Both the position numbers and the translations under genes were made by a program. Positions 23,691-36,564 of a stretch of 64,000 bases of DNA are shown here, one piece after another. The stretch is taken from NCBI RefSeq assembly GCF_905220365.1, contig NC_061154.1:1178001-1242000 (forward strand). Direction: 5' to 3'. Each line of letters begins with the position of its first letter. The first letter of the stretch is position 1. This DNA comes from Vanessa cardui (taxonomy: Eukaryota > Arthropoda > Insecta > Lepidoptera > Nymphalidae). Below the pieces are notes generated by a model. It did no database searches and was not told where the DNA came from. It saw only the letters and a program-made list of their open reading frames with translations.

Positions 23691-24080
23691 TCCTTCACCA
23701 TTTAATGACAAGAAAACGAATCATAAACTTAACTGAAATAATGAAACTCATTGGAGCTATCTGGACTTGATTGCGATAACATTCTTCCTTCAGCTGGTCT
23801 GAGTCAGTATTAAGTCAGCGACGTTTCTTTCCACGCATTTAGACACAAATTTAGAATACATTTAATAGCCATATTCAATGAGTTAATTACCTTAGCAGTA
23901 AATTTCATATCCGTGACAATATAAACTCGAAGAACTAAATCAAAAATGAAATTTATAGTTACGATAACCAATAAAAAATAGTTACGGCTGAGTATCGTAA
24001 AGTTTATACCACACGTGTAAGCCTGATGTTCCTTTACGTGGTTGTAAAGTGTAGGACGTATATAGGTACGCTTTGTAACT

Positions 24081-24322
24081 AAGGAAATAAATAATAATAA
24101 ATAGATATGAGACCACATCACATACATTACTCTGTCATCCCAATTTAAGTAGCTGTGTTATGGAAAATCAGAAGTAACTACGGTACCACAAACACCCAGA
24201 CCCAAGACAACATAGAAAACTAATGATAATCTACATCGACGGCCGGGAATCGAACCCGGGACCTTGTGGTTGCGTACCCATGAAAACCGGCGTAAACACC
24301 ACTCGACCACGGAGGTCGCCAA
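24081..24322 (-). mobile_element. tRNA-derived SINE of a second type
   Basis: On the minus strand the element opens 'ggcgacctccgtggtcgagtgg'-like with an A box (24295-24322). A B-box 'ggttcgattcc' matching the RNA polymerase III consensus follows, then a non-tRNA body with 'gttttctatgttgtcttggg' and 'tctgattttccataacac', and an AT-rich end near 24081-24100. The head cannot be a working tRNA: it is fused directly to the body and has no paired acceptor stem or discriminator end. I recognise the family as a lepidopteran SINE distinct from Metulj, but I am not sure of a published name. Confidence 0.8.
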
Positions 24323-24329
24323 TGTTTTA

Positions 24330-24695
24330 GCAATATAGCACTCAAATTGTAATAATACAAACGTTATTAACTAGCGTTTGCTCTTGGCTTTACGTGTGAG
24401 AGGTGTTTTGTTAAGTCTGAATATATAATATTTTATCTGAATAAGTTTAGTCATTTTTTAGTGTTAACCTAATTATTATAGAATGAAATACTGAATATGT
24501 TCTACTGAAATTTATTAGAGGTAGCGTGCTACTTAGAAATACTTTGTATGTGGAAGTTATTGTTGATTTTAACATTCAATATAATAGTATCTTGCAGTTC
24601 TTACTGGTCAACTGCTTCCCCTGAAGAGATGGGATGTAAGCGAACATGAATGATTCCATATGATGTTTTCACGGAAGTTTTACGAGTGGGCGGAC
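24330..24695. other. AT-rich stretch, no gene seen
   Basis: No recognised repeat or coding frame. Confidence 0.4.
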
Positions 24696-24699
24696 TTTA

Positions 24700-24981
24700 C
24701 TTTATAAGTTGGCGGACGAGCATATGGGCCACCTGATGGTAAGTGGTCACCATCACCCATAGACAATGACGCTGTAAGAAATATTAACTATTCCTTACAT
24801 CGTCAATGAGCCACCAACCTTGGGAACTAAGATATTATGTCCTTTGTACCTGTAGTTACATAGGCTCACTCACCCTTCAAACCAGAACACAACAATACTG
24901 AGTACTGTTATTTGGCGGTAGAATAACTGATGAGTGGGTGGTACCTACCCAGACGGGCTTTCACAAAGCCCTAACACCAAG
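24700..24981 (-). repeat. Family B repeat, near full length
   Basis: Plus-strand words 'catatgggccacctgatgg', 'ctgtaagaaatattaac', 'ttgggaactaag', 'gtgggtggtacctacccaga' and 'accaag' are the inverse of the copy at 13729-14027, in the same order. Confidence 0.85.
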
Positions 24982-24984
24982 TAA

Positions 24985-26875
24985 ATATAGAATATGTCTA
25001 TTGTATAATATATTTGATAATAAATGAGTATATTTATTTTTCTGCAACGTCCGTATTTAAGTAATAAAATCCAGTAGTATATACTATTAATGACAAAGGT
25101 GAATCCTTGTTATATTTTTATTCAAATATATATAGTAAGGTAAGTATTTATTTGACGTACTCTTAAGATATACAAACAGACTCCATCCGGTGACATTTTT
25201 GTAATGCGTATAAATAGTTTTCCGATAATCGCTTCAATATCAAAATAGTTGAAAAGAAAAACCGGATGTCGATTTCATTTCAATCGAAGTTGTCACGTGG
25301 ACCACTGACTCAGTTCTCAGTAACATCTTAAATTTATATTCACCTCTAATTATAAAAAAAGAAACTTTTATAAATCCTTTTCTGATGAAATTTCATATTT
25401 CGAATATAATAAAAATATTAAACCTTTATTCGTACACAATCAGCCAGTCTCGTGATCAGAGAGAAACTTGAATAAAAACTATTGCGTGCTTATATTACAT
25501 ATTTACTCTTCATTTGAAGCGTAAACACTGCCTCGGACAAAGAGTGTCCTCTATATGGTATAGTTATCGTAGGTATACTCACACCATTAGTTGGTACGGG
25601 GTGGTCAGTACAATGATGTGCAGACGGCTGTGTGCAAAAAGCAATGATGACAGAAGCCATCGGCGCAAAGGGCGCGGGAAGACTACTACGCGATCAGAAT
25701 AAAAGAACCCATGCCATAGACTTAATAAGGATTTAGAAGGGCCCTAATGTCTTCATTTTTTTTCAGATAGTTAGCGTAGTGATCTTGTCAATAGTCAGGG
25801 GCATATAAAAGAAAGGAAAAAATGAAATTAATAATTAGAATTATTATGGATTCCGTACCCTATATTAATTTTTTGTACTAACCGTTGTTATGTTAGCCAA
25901 AGCTACGGAACTGCTCTGAACTGATATATGACAAATCAGTTCAACAAAACATTTTCATTTTAGTTGCTAAGTTTATGAATGTATGCTTGGCTCTTTGCAA
26001 TGTTAGAAGTGATTAAAATGTTTAGATGATAGCCAAACTTTCATCGCTTTCTTCTTACCTGCTATCACTTGAAATTATTTCTAGAAGCATTTTGCTTTAA
26101 ACTTAATAGAACCATTTAATTAAATATATTCTCGAGTACCTGTCTCTTGCGTACCGGGCTCGGCATAAATTAAACTTTCGTTATGTTTATTTATGATCGA
26201 CTATAGAGTGCCTTATTCTGTTTAGCGTTTTTTTATATAAACTACTATATTAAAACAGTTGTTATTAATATACTTAATTGCTTTTTGTAGAGTTAAGATT
26301 TTGTGTCGGGTTAGAATAACAATAATAACATTTAACAAGATGAATACTTTAGACACAATCAGAATAATTAGGTTTTTTGTTCGAAAGATAGACAGTGGAC
26401 GCAAATAATCAGCTGTAATTAAAAAAAAAACACCCTATACTTTTATTTACAAGTGAAACATCTTAATTATAAAGTTTGTTTTTAAATAATTAATTAAATG
26501 TGTCGTGTCTAAACCTTCCAAACTCTATCCTGATAAACCCATACTACTTGGTATGAAACAGGAAGCCTACGGCGATGGTCGGATACGCGTACGTCTTGGG
26601 TCACGTAGACATACGAATTACTCGCCAGCGCAAACTTTCATTCTGTCCAGGGAAATATGGCAATAAGGCGAAGATGATATTTTATGGTTACACTTTGACC
26701 GACAGAGATGTTATGAGGTTGCGTTGTGTTAGTTTTTATTTGGGCCGAATTTCCGTTATATTCGTTTACTTTCGTTCAAGATTTAAGTAGTACATAGGAC
26801 ATATTTTTCCATGAATCAAATCCTTATCCATATATAAATACATGTAATTAATTAAATATAACAAGAGTAAAATGC
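24985..26875. other. AT-rich stretch with small GC-richer patches, no gene seen
   Basis: Patches at 25610-25700 and 26570-26790 are GC-richer. The 25660-25695 patch ('gggcgcgggaagactactac') faintly resembles the GRPR.RW end of an RTE ORF but is too short to call. The 71-codon frame at 26575-26790 is unrecognised. Confidence 0.4.
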
Positions 26876-26878
26876 TTC

Positions 26879-27164
26879 TTTTTTTTTGGTATAAGTTGAC
26901 GGACGAGCATACGGGCCATCTGATGGTAAGTGGTTACTGTCACTCATAGACAATGACGCTGTAAGAAATATTAACGATTCCTTACATCGTCAATGTGCCA
27001 CAAACTTTGGGAACTAAGATGTTATGTCCTTTGTGCCTGTAGTTACACTGGCTCATCCTTCAAACCGGAACACAACAATACTGAGTACTGTTTTTTGGCG
27101 GTAGAGTAACTGATGAGTGGGTCGTACCTACCCAGACGGGCTTGCACGAAGCACTACCACCAAG
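26879..27164 (-). repeat. Family B repeat, near full length
   Basis: Same series as 24700-24981 in the same orientation, starting (plus strand) with a T-run that corresponds to the A-rich tail and ending 'gcactaccaccaag'. It differs from the 24.7 kb copy at scattered positions, so this is an independent insertion rather than a recent local duplication. Confidence 0.85.
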
Positions 27165-27464
27165 TATGATATGATTATATTTACATAAACATAGTAATCT
27201 TGAACGTGTAGTGCACTCCGAATCCTTCCGAGTCGTTTTTGTTTTTCTATAAACGCTCAGCTTGCAAAATATATCGTAGATTTTAATTAACGTTGATATA
27301 CTTTTTATTCCGGAAAATTTAACGCCTAAAACAACTTTCAAAACTGTCTCTCGATTTTTACGAAATAACTATTTTAACTGTGACCACGGCAAATATGATT
27401 ATTTACCGCATCTAAAATATTTATATCCAGAGAAGCTTTAGTGTTCGCGACTTCGTGCGATTTT

Positions 27465-27590
27465 AATTCAATAAAAAAAGTTTATGTTGCAGCCTAATAC
27501 TCCTTATTATATCAGCTGCCAGTGAAAATCTCGACAAAATTGGTCCAGCCATTCCTGAGATAGTCCGGAACAAACGGACAGATAGTTAAA
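27465..27590 (-). repeat. Family C TE fragment
   Basis: The reverse complement reads 'gtttgttccggactatctca', 'atggctggaccaattttg', 'ttttcactggcagctgat', 'attaggctgcaacataaac', the same order as 52120-52275. Confidence 0.6.
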
Positions 27591-27799
27591 CGAACTAAAA
27601 TAAAAAAAAAATGTTATTTAAGTATATTTGTCTTGTAGACATATAAGTAAGTAGCAGTTATTTTAATATTACAAACAGACACTCCAATATTAATATATGT
27701 GTAGATATGTATACAGATAATAAATATAGATTTGATGAATAAAAAGAAACAAGTAATCTTCTTTACATCCCTTGAGTTTGGGGTGAAGTCCACCATGCG

Positions 27800-27998
27800 A
27801 CTCCAATGCTGGTTATGGGATGCACAAGTGTCAGAATCCTATTGCATCTAGACACATGCAGGTTTCATCGCAACGGACTATCCTTCATCGCTGAGCACGA
27901 GATGAATTATACACATATTAAGGACATGGCAATTCAGTGATGCTCACTCGGATTTGAATCCGCTATCTGAAAAGAATTGCGTGGTATAAACTGAGCCG
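27800..27998 (-). mobile_element. Diverged Metulj-like SINE
   Basis: Plus-strand words 'gacacatgcaggtttcatcg', 'tccttcatcgctgagcacg', 'agatgaattat' and 'ggatttgaatccgc' follow minus-strand SINE order. The head region 'attgcgtggtataaactgagc' is strongly altered. Confidence 0.7.
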
Positions 27999-27999
27999 A

Positions 28000-28838
28000 A
28001 TGTCAAAAAAACAACATTTTACTAAACTATCTAATAAATGCTTATCTTTTAATTAAATACCTTTTAAATAATCTGTTAACATTAGTTCCTACATACATTT
28101 GACCTTGAAATTATACTCTCTTAATATAAGAAATTGTTAAATATAAAAAATGTAATATAGCAATACGTATGTAGTTTTTATAGATGACATTTGTTATAGA
28201 GTCTAGTGAGCTCTATCCGGTCTTACCCTCGAAGGGATCCGAAAGTCGTCATACAGTATAGGAGTTAGCTTTTAAAGGCTTATTTCAAACTTTATAAAAT
28301 AAGTGGTTCGCCCCCTCGAGGGGACCGATATTGTGTAGCCATCTGTGTCGAAGAGGGTATCGGATAGACATATTTTTTGATAAATCTCGTAAATTACTTG
28401 AATTCAATCGTTTCACGCTCGTGTGAGAAATACGGTATTTATTTGCGGTTGTTTTAACTGGGGTTATGTATTGAGAATTCATTGCGTTAAGGGTATTAAT
28501 AGCGACGAACCGCGTTTCAGATTATGTTAGTGTTAGGTTGGTATCCCCTGGATATCCTTTATATGATTAAGCTTCATACACGAGGACAATAATTGTATCT
28601 GTAAGGTGAGATTTTCCAGCTATAGAAAATTGTTTTTATTTTATTTACTTAATTACGCTATACCTGGTTAATGCACAATAACATATAATAAAATTTGAGC
28701 ATATATTTAATAGTTTTTACACTTACACCTCTCTTTCTTCTTAATTAATAATAATAATAATTGCAAATGGATTAGCATAGCATGTCCCATTGTTTCACTT
28801 AATTAACAGTATTTTTTTAAAGTATTGTATTAAATATT
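28000..28838. other. AT-rich unique stretch, no gene seen
   Basis: A somewhat GC-richer patch at 28200-28340 ('cgccccctcgaggggac') contains the short inverted repeat 'cccctcgagggg' at 28312-28323. No gene is supported. Confidence 0.4.
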
Positions 28839-28840
28839 TA

Positions 28841-28930
28841 ATTCTACCGACAAACAGTAATACTAAGTATTGTTGTGTTCAAGTTCGAAGGGTGCGTAAG
28901 CAACTATAACTACATTCACAAGGAATATAA
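28841..28930 (+). repeat. Family B fragment
   Basis: 'attctaccgacaaacagtaa', 'attgttgtgttcaagttcg' and 'acattcacaagga' parallel the middle of 13729-14027. Confidence 0.55.
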
Positions 28931-29059
28931 AAAAATCTTTAGCGATGTACACAATTATAGTGAACAAGTGTGTGCGCAATAATAGTAGCATTCTCTATTC
29001 TTTCCCTCCCTCCCTTTATGCCATCCCCCCTTTATGAAGGATGCCATAACCGTCAGGAC

Positions 29060-29215
29060 TGCAAAGAATTGAAGCTTAGAACCAACGGCTTAACGTGCTG
29101 TCTGAGGTTCAATTAAGTTTCCAATGATTTGACTTCAGGACTCCGAACTATCACATTTTTTTTCCATACCTGGTGTTCAAACCACTAGTCCAACACGAGT
29201 CAACTTAACATCTGG
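29060..29215 (-). repeat. Family F retroposon fragment
   Basis: Plus-strand 'gaaccaacggcttaacgtgc', 'tctgaggttc' and a terminal 'ctggtgttcaaaccactagt' match the inverse of 6762-6895 and the same-orientation copy at 62165-62345. Confidence 0.5.
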
Positions 29216-29711
29216 TGAACCATTTGCTAGTCTGACTACCCAATGTATAAAAAGCCAAAAATATATAGTAATGCTAGATAACCTTATCTTTTAAGCGATC
29301 TTTGAATCGTCATTATAATTTGATTAATGTGAAAATCACTATTTACATTGAATTAGTTAAGTATATTACCGAATATATTTAAGGCGAAAATGTATCTGCA
29401 AATTATAAATCTCTCATACTTCAAATCTGGTTCAGGGCCAGTATTTTTACAAAAATGTAAGTACCTTTGCCCTCGGGGACTGGCCGAAGTGCATCCGACA
29501 TTCGAAATGTTACAATCGTTTAAATAATCCAATCCAATACGAAAACTCAATCGTTGATCATATGATAAATCGAATACAAAGGTAATTATCATTATCTTTT
29601 GGCCTTTTGTACAAATTAAATCAGAAATCGAAATTAATTGAAATAGATAGCTTTAAAAAAATTTAACCATTCTTTATATAGGCAAACGCCACCTACCTCA
29701 TAATTAGCAAC

Positions 29712-29822
29712 GACTTACACACCCCTTAAACCTGAACACTACACTGTTAAATATTACTGTTCCGCGGTAGAATACCTGATGCGTGGAAGGTATTGATATA
29801 GAATACCCAGGCCGGCTTGAAA
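29712..29822 (-). repeat. Family B fragment (5' part)
   Basis: Plus-strand 'ccccttaaacctgaacac', 'tactgttccgcggtagaata', 'ctgatgcgtgg' and 'cccaggccggctt' follow the order of the 24.7 kb copy. Confidence 0.6.
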
Positions 29823-29896
29823 CTAACAAAACCGTAGATAAACAAAACCGTACTCAATGGGTTTAAGCATATCATTTTAATTAATAATATTAATAT

Positions 29897-30218
29897 TAAA
29901 ACATTCGAGATGGCCCAGTGGTTAGAACGCGTTCATCTTAACTGATGATTGCGGGTTCAAACCCAGGCAAGCACCACTGATTCATGTGCTTAATTTGTCA
30001 TTATAATTGATCTCGTGCTCAGCGGTGAAGGAAAACATCGTGAGGAAACCTGCATGTGACAAATATCATAGAAATTCTGCCACATGTGTATTCCACCAAC
30101 CCGCATTGGAACAGCGTGGTGGAAGATGTTCAAATCTTCTCCTCAAAGAGAGAGGAGGCCTTTAGCCCAGCAGTGGGAATTTACAGGCTGTTGTTGTTGT
30201 TGTTGTTGTAAAACATTC
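29897..30218 (+). mobile_element. Full-length Metulj-like SINE with 10-bp target-site duplication
   Basis: 'taaaacattc' at 29897-29906 is repeated at 30209-30218, so the insert is 29907-30208. The head begins 'gagatggcccagtgg' (A-box region) with B box 'gggttcaaaccc'. The body contains 'gaggaaacctgcatgtg' and 'ccaacccgcattggaacag', ends 'ttacaggctg' and is followed by a (GTT)n tail. The perfect duplication and near-consensus sequence suggest a recent insertion. It would be transcribed by RNA polymerase III and mobilised in trans by a LINE. The small frame at 30084-30269 lies within it and is not a gene. Confidence 0.95.
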
Positions 30219-30219
30219 A

Positions 30220-33200
30220 AATTGCTAACATACTTGTCACGCGGTACGCCATTTGCCACGCGGTCATGATGTGTTCATTAATTAATTTATTTTTTCGGTA
30301 TATATTTAACGAATCCCTCCATATAAATAGTTCTTATGTAATTTTTATTAAGATTTTGAAGGTTCCCAGCATATTGTATATGTTAAATTCCATGGGCATA
30401 GATCATTTAATGACAGCACACATAAAATATATGAATTGCTTATGGTGGATATATAGTTCTTTCTATAACTACAGATCAACTCCTATCATAAGTTTAATTT
30501 ATAGAGATACATATAATAAATATTCGTCTAAAACACTCACAAGTTTTAGTAAGACTATTTAATATTTTTTCAACGCTCATCGTTTTTAAGCTTTCGTTTA
30601 GTAACTTTTATTGAGCTATAATTATATACTATAATTGATCCGTGCAATCACTATGCGAGTTTCAGGTAAATTTATTACAGCGAGTATGTCTTAAATCTAA
30701 GTATTGTTCAATACACTTTTAATATTATAAAATAAATCTTACATCATTACACGTTAAGTTATAGATATAAAAGCCTTAAAACTAAGTAATACCCTTCCCA
30801 TGTTGAGGAAGTTAAAAACTCAACGATGCACCAATACGATTTGGAATAAATGTAGCAATTTTTTATCCAATCCGTGCTGATTTACTTACAAATTATAGAT
30901 TCAACATAAGCACATGAAAATTACATCAAAATATTCTAGTTATTAATATAATCAATAGTATTTTTTTAATAACGTTCATATGAACTATAAAAATAAATGT
31001 AATACGTAACTGTCATTTATTGCGAGTAAAATCTAGCTCTTATCAGCTAGTCTATTGCTCAAAGTGCACTATTAAATAAATAAGTTCATCAAACATGCTG
31101 GTTTCCATCAGGTGAGTCTCCTGCTCGTTTGCCACCTACATAAAAAAAAAAACATAAATAATACAAAACGTAAAATAATATTCTCTTCATTCAATAACAA
31201 TAATAAATATGCTAATTACTCATCTCAAAATAAACGATACGGTTCAATTATAACTTTTAATCATAAAACAAATTGTATACGTCAAATAATATTTTTTAAA
31301 GAGCAATCTATTCAACACGAAATAGTCATATATCAATCAATATTTCCAATTCGAACCAACTATAAACGTTTATTAAAACTAACGTCGCGTCAATGGAGCT
31401 ATAAATTAATTTACGTGCTTATAATAAATAATAGGATAATAAAATAAAAAATCTGTCGCTATAATTCTGAACACAGATTGTCGAAACGCATCCGACGCCA
31501 AGGAAGGGTTGACGAACCCTTGTCTAGGTTTTCATTCGTCACACACACGCCGTCAAATGGATGTTTAATTTTTTAAAATTGAATTTTTATTACATTTTGA
31601 AATTGAAACGACATTGTCAACTGTGTCCGCCGTGCGCTGGCGGATTCGACGGCGTCTGTTTTTAATGGTGATTTTACTTTCATTAGCATACAGCGAATAT
31701 TAGGGGATAATATTTTAATATGATGTTGTTAGCGCTGCATTCAATTGCTTTTTTAGTATTGATTATCTGCTAATTGTTAAAAAATTAAAACTCTCAAACA
31801 TGTTTTTAATTAATTGTCAGTGTCAATTATATTTTTATTAATTCGAAGAACTTTTTTGTACCCAGTAACCAAAAAAATATATAAATTGAAATCACGCTCA
31901 TTTTTATTATCATATATCAAGAATATTATGCAATACCTAAAAGCATTCTTGTCTAACTACAGAGTACACATATTAAGAAAGTACGGTTTTAAAATCTTGA
32001 TCTTGCTGTAAATAATAATAAATTGTAAACGACGTGACTAGCCCGCCTAATTTATAATTTACGGATACATAAATTTCAAACATTAAAAATATCAATTCAA
32101 CAATAAAGCTCGGGTAGTAGGTAAACTTTGAAGTGCTTAATACGTTTAAAGTTTAGTTTTGATACGGAGAGATTAGACAAACATCGTAATGTAGCAAGCT
32201 CTCCGAAAAAGATAAGACGCCTCCCGTGATTGGGCCTCACGTGAAGGAGGAGCCTACATTATATGAAAAAGACGATTATTTCTTTGTTTTACCGGCGATG
32301 TTTTATCTTAAATAAGCCTAATGAAAGATTAGATGTTATTTTACGTGCGTTAGATTTTATTTCGTCTAAAAATTATTTGTAATCTAATGATATTTTAAAG
32401 TTATTTCAAACGATCTATACTATCATAAAAATGGCTATAATTTTTATTTTTTGTCTGTTTATACTGCTGACGTTATTAATTAATCTTAAATTAACTAACA
32501 AGTTTAATTGGGGACAAAACATGTATAAATATATATTAATTTAAATTCTAAAGAGAATCGCACTGAGACTCAAAAAGTAGCGCGAAAAACGTGTCTACGG
32601 GAGCGCACGTGCTATTAGCGCGATCACAATTACGGTTATATTAATGGCAATGATCGCGATGACTCAAACTTGTCCAAATATACAAAAAATATATATAAAT
32701 GAAATACATACACACATAAAACCATATATACTTCTAAAAATCAAAACGTAATCTGGGTTCTGTAATTTAGAAATAAGGATTTATAAACACCAATTTTTTA
32801 ATTTAATTTTTAAATCACCTTGACCTGTAATTTAAATGATGACATAACAATATATAATCATAAAACATACAAGGTAATAATCTACTAGACATTACCTTTA
32901 CAATCAAAGATAAAACTCAGTAACAAATGTAAAAAAATACTATCAAGATCTGATTTATTTATTAAGCAAAATAGGATAATTATTTTCGCTGCATACGGAA
33001 ACGAGGTCCTTAATTTTAAGCTAAATAGCACCACCTTTTCGATAAATATCTCAGCAAACCTACAATTAGTTATTAAAATTTCTTCCCTGGACGTAAGCAA
33101 TTAAATGGTCAAGTGTGAACGATGTACCGAATAATTATTTACGATCGACTGTTGACCTCACTGGAAATGGTACGGATTGTGTGAACCATCACACTTTTAA

Positions 33201-33300
33201 GGATTAAAATTTTTAAATTCAAAAGAACAAAATGTGTCATACAAAGTTGGGTGACAAAATCCCATTATCGTCTAAAACTTGAAATTTCAATCATTTTTAT
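30220..33300. other. AT-rich unique stretch, no gene seen
   Basis: About 3 kb without a recognised repeat. Small CG-containing patches lie at 31480-31560, 31620-31660 ('tccgccgtgcgctggcgga' with 6-bp inverted ends), 32190-32270 and 32570-32640. Open frames at 30266-30562 and 31112-31447 are AT-driven and unrecognised. Confidence 0.45.
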
Positions 33301-33308
33301 TAACGGCT

Positions 33309-33580
33309 TACAACAACAACCTGTAAATTCCCACAACTGGGCTAAAGGCCTCCTCTCCCTTTGAGAAGGTTTGGAACATATTCCACCACGCTGTTCCAAT
33401 GCGGGTTGGTGGAATACACATGTGGCAGAATTTCTATGAAATTTGTTGATGCAGGTTTCCTCAGGATGTTTTCCTTCACCGCTGACCACGAGATGAATTA
33501 TAAAGAAAAATTAAAATGTTTGAACCCGCAATCATCGGTTAAGATGCACGCGTTCTAACCACTGGGCTATCTCGACTCTA
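33309..33580 (-). mobile_element. Metulj-like SINE
   Basis: Minus strand: 'gatagcccagtggttagaac' head, a B box partly merged with a shortened section ('gggttcaaac' then 'attttaatttt'), a normal body, and a (GTT)n tail seen as 'acaacaacaac' on the plus strand. About 30 bases after the B box are missing relative to 29907-30208. No convincing target-site duplication. Open frames at 33265-33489 and 33361-33558 are SINE artefacts. Confidence 0.9.
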
Positions 33581-33775
33581 CAAACTATTATAATTTCAAC
33601 TTCCTTGACCAGTCTTGGTTGGGTTCCCAGACAAGCTTTGAGTGTGTTTATTATCAGCCAGGGCAAGCGGTTTTATAAGTAAAGATATCGCAACTCTACT
33701 TTATAATAGTCTCTGTAACCCTAGTCTAAATATTGTCTAACAATCTTATAATATAATATCTTGATAATGTACTTC

Positions 33776-33832
33776 TGTTTGGGTAGGTACCAAATAATTT
33801 ATTCTACTGTGGACAAGCAAGACTTTGTATTG
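33776..33832 (+). repeat. Possible family B scrap
   Basis: 'ctgtttgggtaggtaccaaa' then 'ttattctactgtggacaa' resembles the first 60 bases of family B. Short and diverged. Confidence 0.35.
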
Positions 33833-33839
33833 ATATATT

Positions 33840-35255
33840 TTGGCTCGCATATAACTCAATATAATATTGCCTGCCTGTATACAATGGACATCTTATAGTT
33901 CTTAATTCTCAAAGTTGTACTAACCGCATTTTGGCATATAGTTGGTTGATTCAGATAATCAAGCAATTAGCTCATCGCTTCGTCCGAAGACAATATATAT
34001 AAATAGAAGATGCTTTTGAAAATTACATTTCAATACCCATATAGATATAGATAGATAGATATAGATACCCATAGTCGTACAAAACAATACCACTTCTAAT
34101 ATATTTATTCAAAGGTACACATCAACGGTCACTAGCAATTATGTTATTATGCCACAAGCCGATTTCACATTCATTGCTGGTACCGGACGACATACGTACG
34201 AATATCGGTATTGTTATTAAAAAAACGACTCTATGTTAATGACATAGGGTGCACTTTCATTTATATCCTATGTAGGGTAATTAGGCCAGTGATCTATCGT
34301 ACTGGCTAATAAGTCGTTACTTACTAGGGGTTGAAAACTAAATTGTTACTGAGTTAATTTGTTAAGAACAGCCGCTATTTTCCCGTCGGATTCCCTTGAA
34401 ATATTATATTTATCATTTATATTAATGTTTTGAATTTTTTACCTTTATTACCCAACATTGATAATAAGATGGTAATGTATTTTTTTTGTGATTGTACTTA
34501 TGGTATAGTGAAATCAACATATCATAAGTATAATTAGGTGTGATTTATAACGAACTCAACTCAATTTATGTATAATGTATATTTTGGTGGTAATAAGTTT
34601 ATTTCACGAACATCTCATTTATAAAATGGAACATTAATTTATTTTCATATAAGATACAAATTAAAATAAGTTGAAAATCACAGATAAATAAAACACTCAC
34701 AACTAAAAAATGGTATCTACTAATATAATATCTACTAGAAGAATTAAAATAATCCAAGAGTACTTTTTATAAATAATATCATTGAGTAACTACATTACAA
34801 TTTTAAAGATCACTATAATACCAGTTATGACATTTTGAAGCTAGTCCTAGGTAAGTAAAATATTATTTATATTTACACACACACATATACACCAACAACA
34901 TTCAGAGCTATTTTTAAATGTATTGGTATTCTTTTCAATCGACTACAAAAATAAGGATTTTTCTTATCTTAAATGTTGACAATATTTAAGATAAAGAACA
35001 GAATCAGTATAAGTTATCTATTATCACGAAACAAACTTTAGAGACTAGATACATTACACGAATCTACAAAAGGCTCCTAATATAATTTTCTTTCATCTAT
35101 ATCTATATAATAAAAACGTAGAATCTGTTTGTAAGATTAAAATAATCACTTTTTACTAAATGCTTAGGTATGTCTACAGATGTCAAATTATAGATAATAA
35201 CCTATACCCTCTGAGATTCTTTACTGCATACAATATTTCATCAAATTCACTTATA
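33840..35255. other. AT-rich stretch, no gene seen
   Basis: Contains an ATAG-type microsatellite at about 34040-34066 and a possible degenerate TE start near 35098-35240. No gene. Confidence 0.4.
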
Positions 35256-35258
35256 ATA

Positions 35259-35585
35259 TTATATAAGCATTATATAGCAGAGATGGCCCAGTGGTTAGAA
35301 CGCTTGCATCTTAACCGATGATTGCGGGTTCAAACCCAGGCAAGCACCGCTGATTCATATGCTTAATTTGTCTTTATAATTCATCTCGTGCTCGGCGGTG
35401 AAGGAAAACATCGTGAGGAAACTTACATGTGACAAATTTCATAGAAATTCTGCCACATGTGTATTCCACCAACCAGCATTGGAACAGCGTGGTGGAATAT
35501 GTTCCAAACCTTCTCCTTAAAGGGAGAGGAGGCCTTTAACCCAGCAGTGGGATATTACAGGCTGTTGTTGTTGTTGTTATATAAG
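35259..35585 (+). mobile_element. Full-length Metulj-like SINE with probable 9-bp target-site duplication
   Basis: The SINE head starts 'gagatggcccagtgg' at 35280 and the (GTT)n tail ends at about 35578. The direct repeat 'ttatataag' occurs at 35259-35267 and 35577-35585. If this is the true duplication, 12 extra bases precede the consensus head, a pattern also seen in the 14.5 kb and 51.3 kb copies. Body and boxes are close to those of 29907-30208. Confidence 0.88.
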
Positions 35586-35589
35586 TATA

Positions 35590-36560
35590 AATAGAAATAA
35601 AAAAACGGTTGTTAAAAAACGTTCTATTTAGGAAGGAAAACGAGTCAATATGGCATGTCATATTACCGCATGGCATATGGCCGTTACAAAAGACCTATCG
35701 GTCGTTTCTGAAAACTTCGCAGCGTCATCAACATTAAGATTGGTGTTCTTTTCTGTCTATAAATACACTATTTCATTTAATTTATCAGCTTTATGACTGT
35801 AGAAATTCTGATGACGTCATAAGTTGTGGATACGCAGATGTCTTCAGAAAGAGTACGGAACGATTGGGGGTGAAATAACCGTAATTGAATTGTGAAAGTG
35901 GTAGGAGCTTTCATCAGTACAACTGAAGTCTACTTCTAAAATCATTACATTGATAAAAATACTTTTAAAACAAATTTATAATGTTATTTTATGTACATTA
36001 TGATAGTTGCAATTGAGTAAATAAAAATAGCGTTATTAAAATAAACTCAGTGAAATATATAGCTTTATGATATGTGAGTATTCTTTAGGCACTGGAACTT
36101 GCTTGAAAGTTCATTTTAACTTAAAAAAAGGTAAGAACTCATATCGAAGTTTCTAGATCGGAAACTTTCTTAAACCAGACAGATCCCAAGTTAATCGGAT
36201 GCGTTCATGTCAAACTTTATTAAAAATAGAACATAAAGTGCTGAGTAAAAATTTGTTGTTGAAAAAGTTAGACGAGATGAAACGATATGAACTTCATATA
36301 TTAGTATGTTCGTCTTTTAATATATTTTCAAGCGAGCCCTACATACGGAAACGATTTCGACTCTTTATATAACGGAAGTATTTATTAAACGTTTTCATGA
36401 TCATTATAAATTACATGAAGCGGATACACTTTTTACATTTGACGTGATATTTTTTTTTTTTTTTATTACTACAACACAGATTATAGTCAGCTAACTAGGG
36501 GATACTTAATTAATCTCAACACTAAAGAGTTCCAACTCGGGTTAAGATTTAGAGTTTTAA
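35590..36560. other. AT-rich unique stretch, no gene seen
   Basis: Includes a full CRE-type palindrome 'tgacgtca' at 35812-35819 and a poly-T run near 36450-36465. No gene. Confidence 0.4.
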
Positions 36561-36564
36561 TTTC

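Noticed and set aside
24240..24322. Possible tRNA gene on the minus strand
   Set aside because: A and B boxes are present, but the sequence continues directly into a SINE body and does not close an acceptor stem.
25655..25700. Possible RTE ORF fragment ('gggcgcgggaagactactac')
   Set aside because: Resemblance to the GRPR.RW motif covers only about ten codons with mismatches; too weak to call.
29907..29980. Possible tRNA gene (A and B boxes)
   Set aside because: It is the tRNA-like head of a SINE bounded by target-site duplications, repeated many times in the window.
33265..33558. Open frames on both strands
   Set aside because: Produced by the SINE at 33309-33580. The near-identical frame at 51224-51454 in another SINE copy confirms this.
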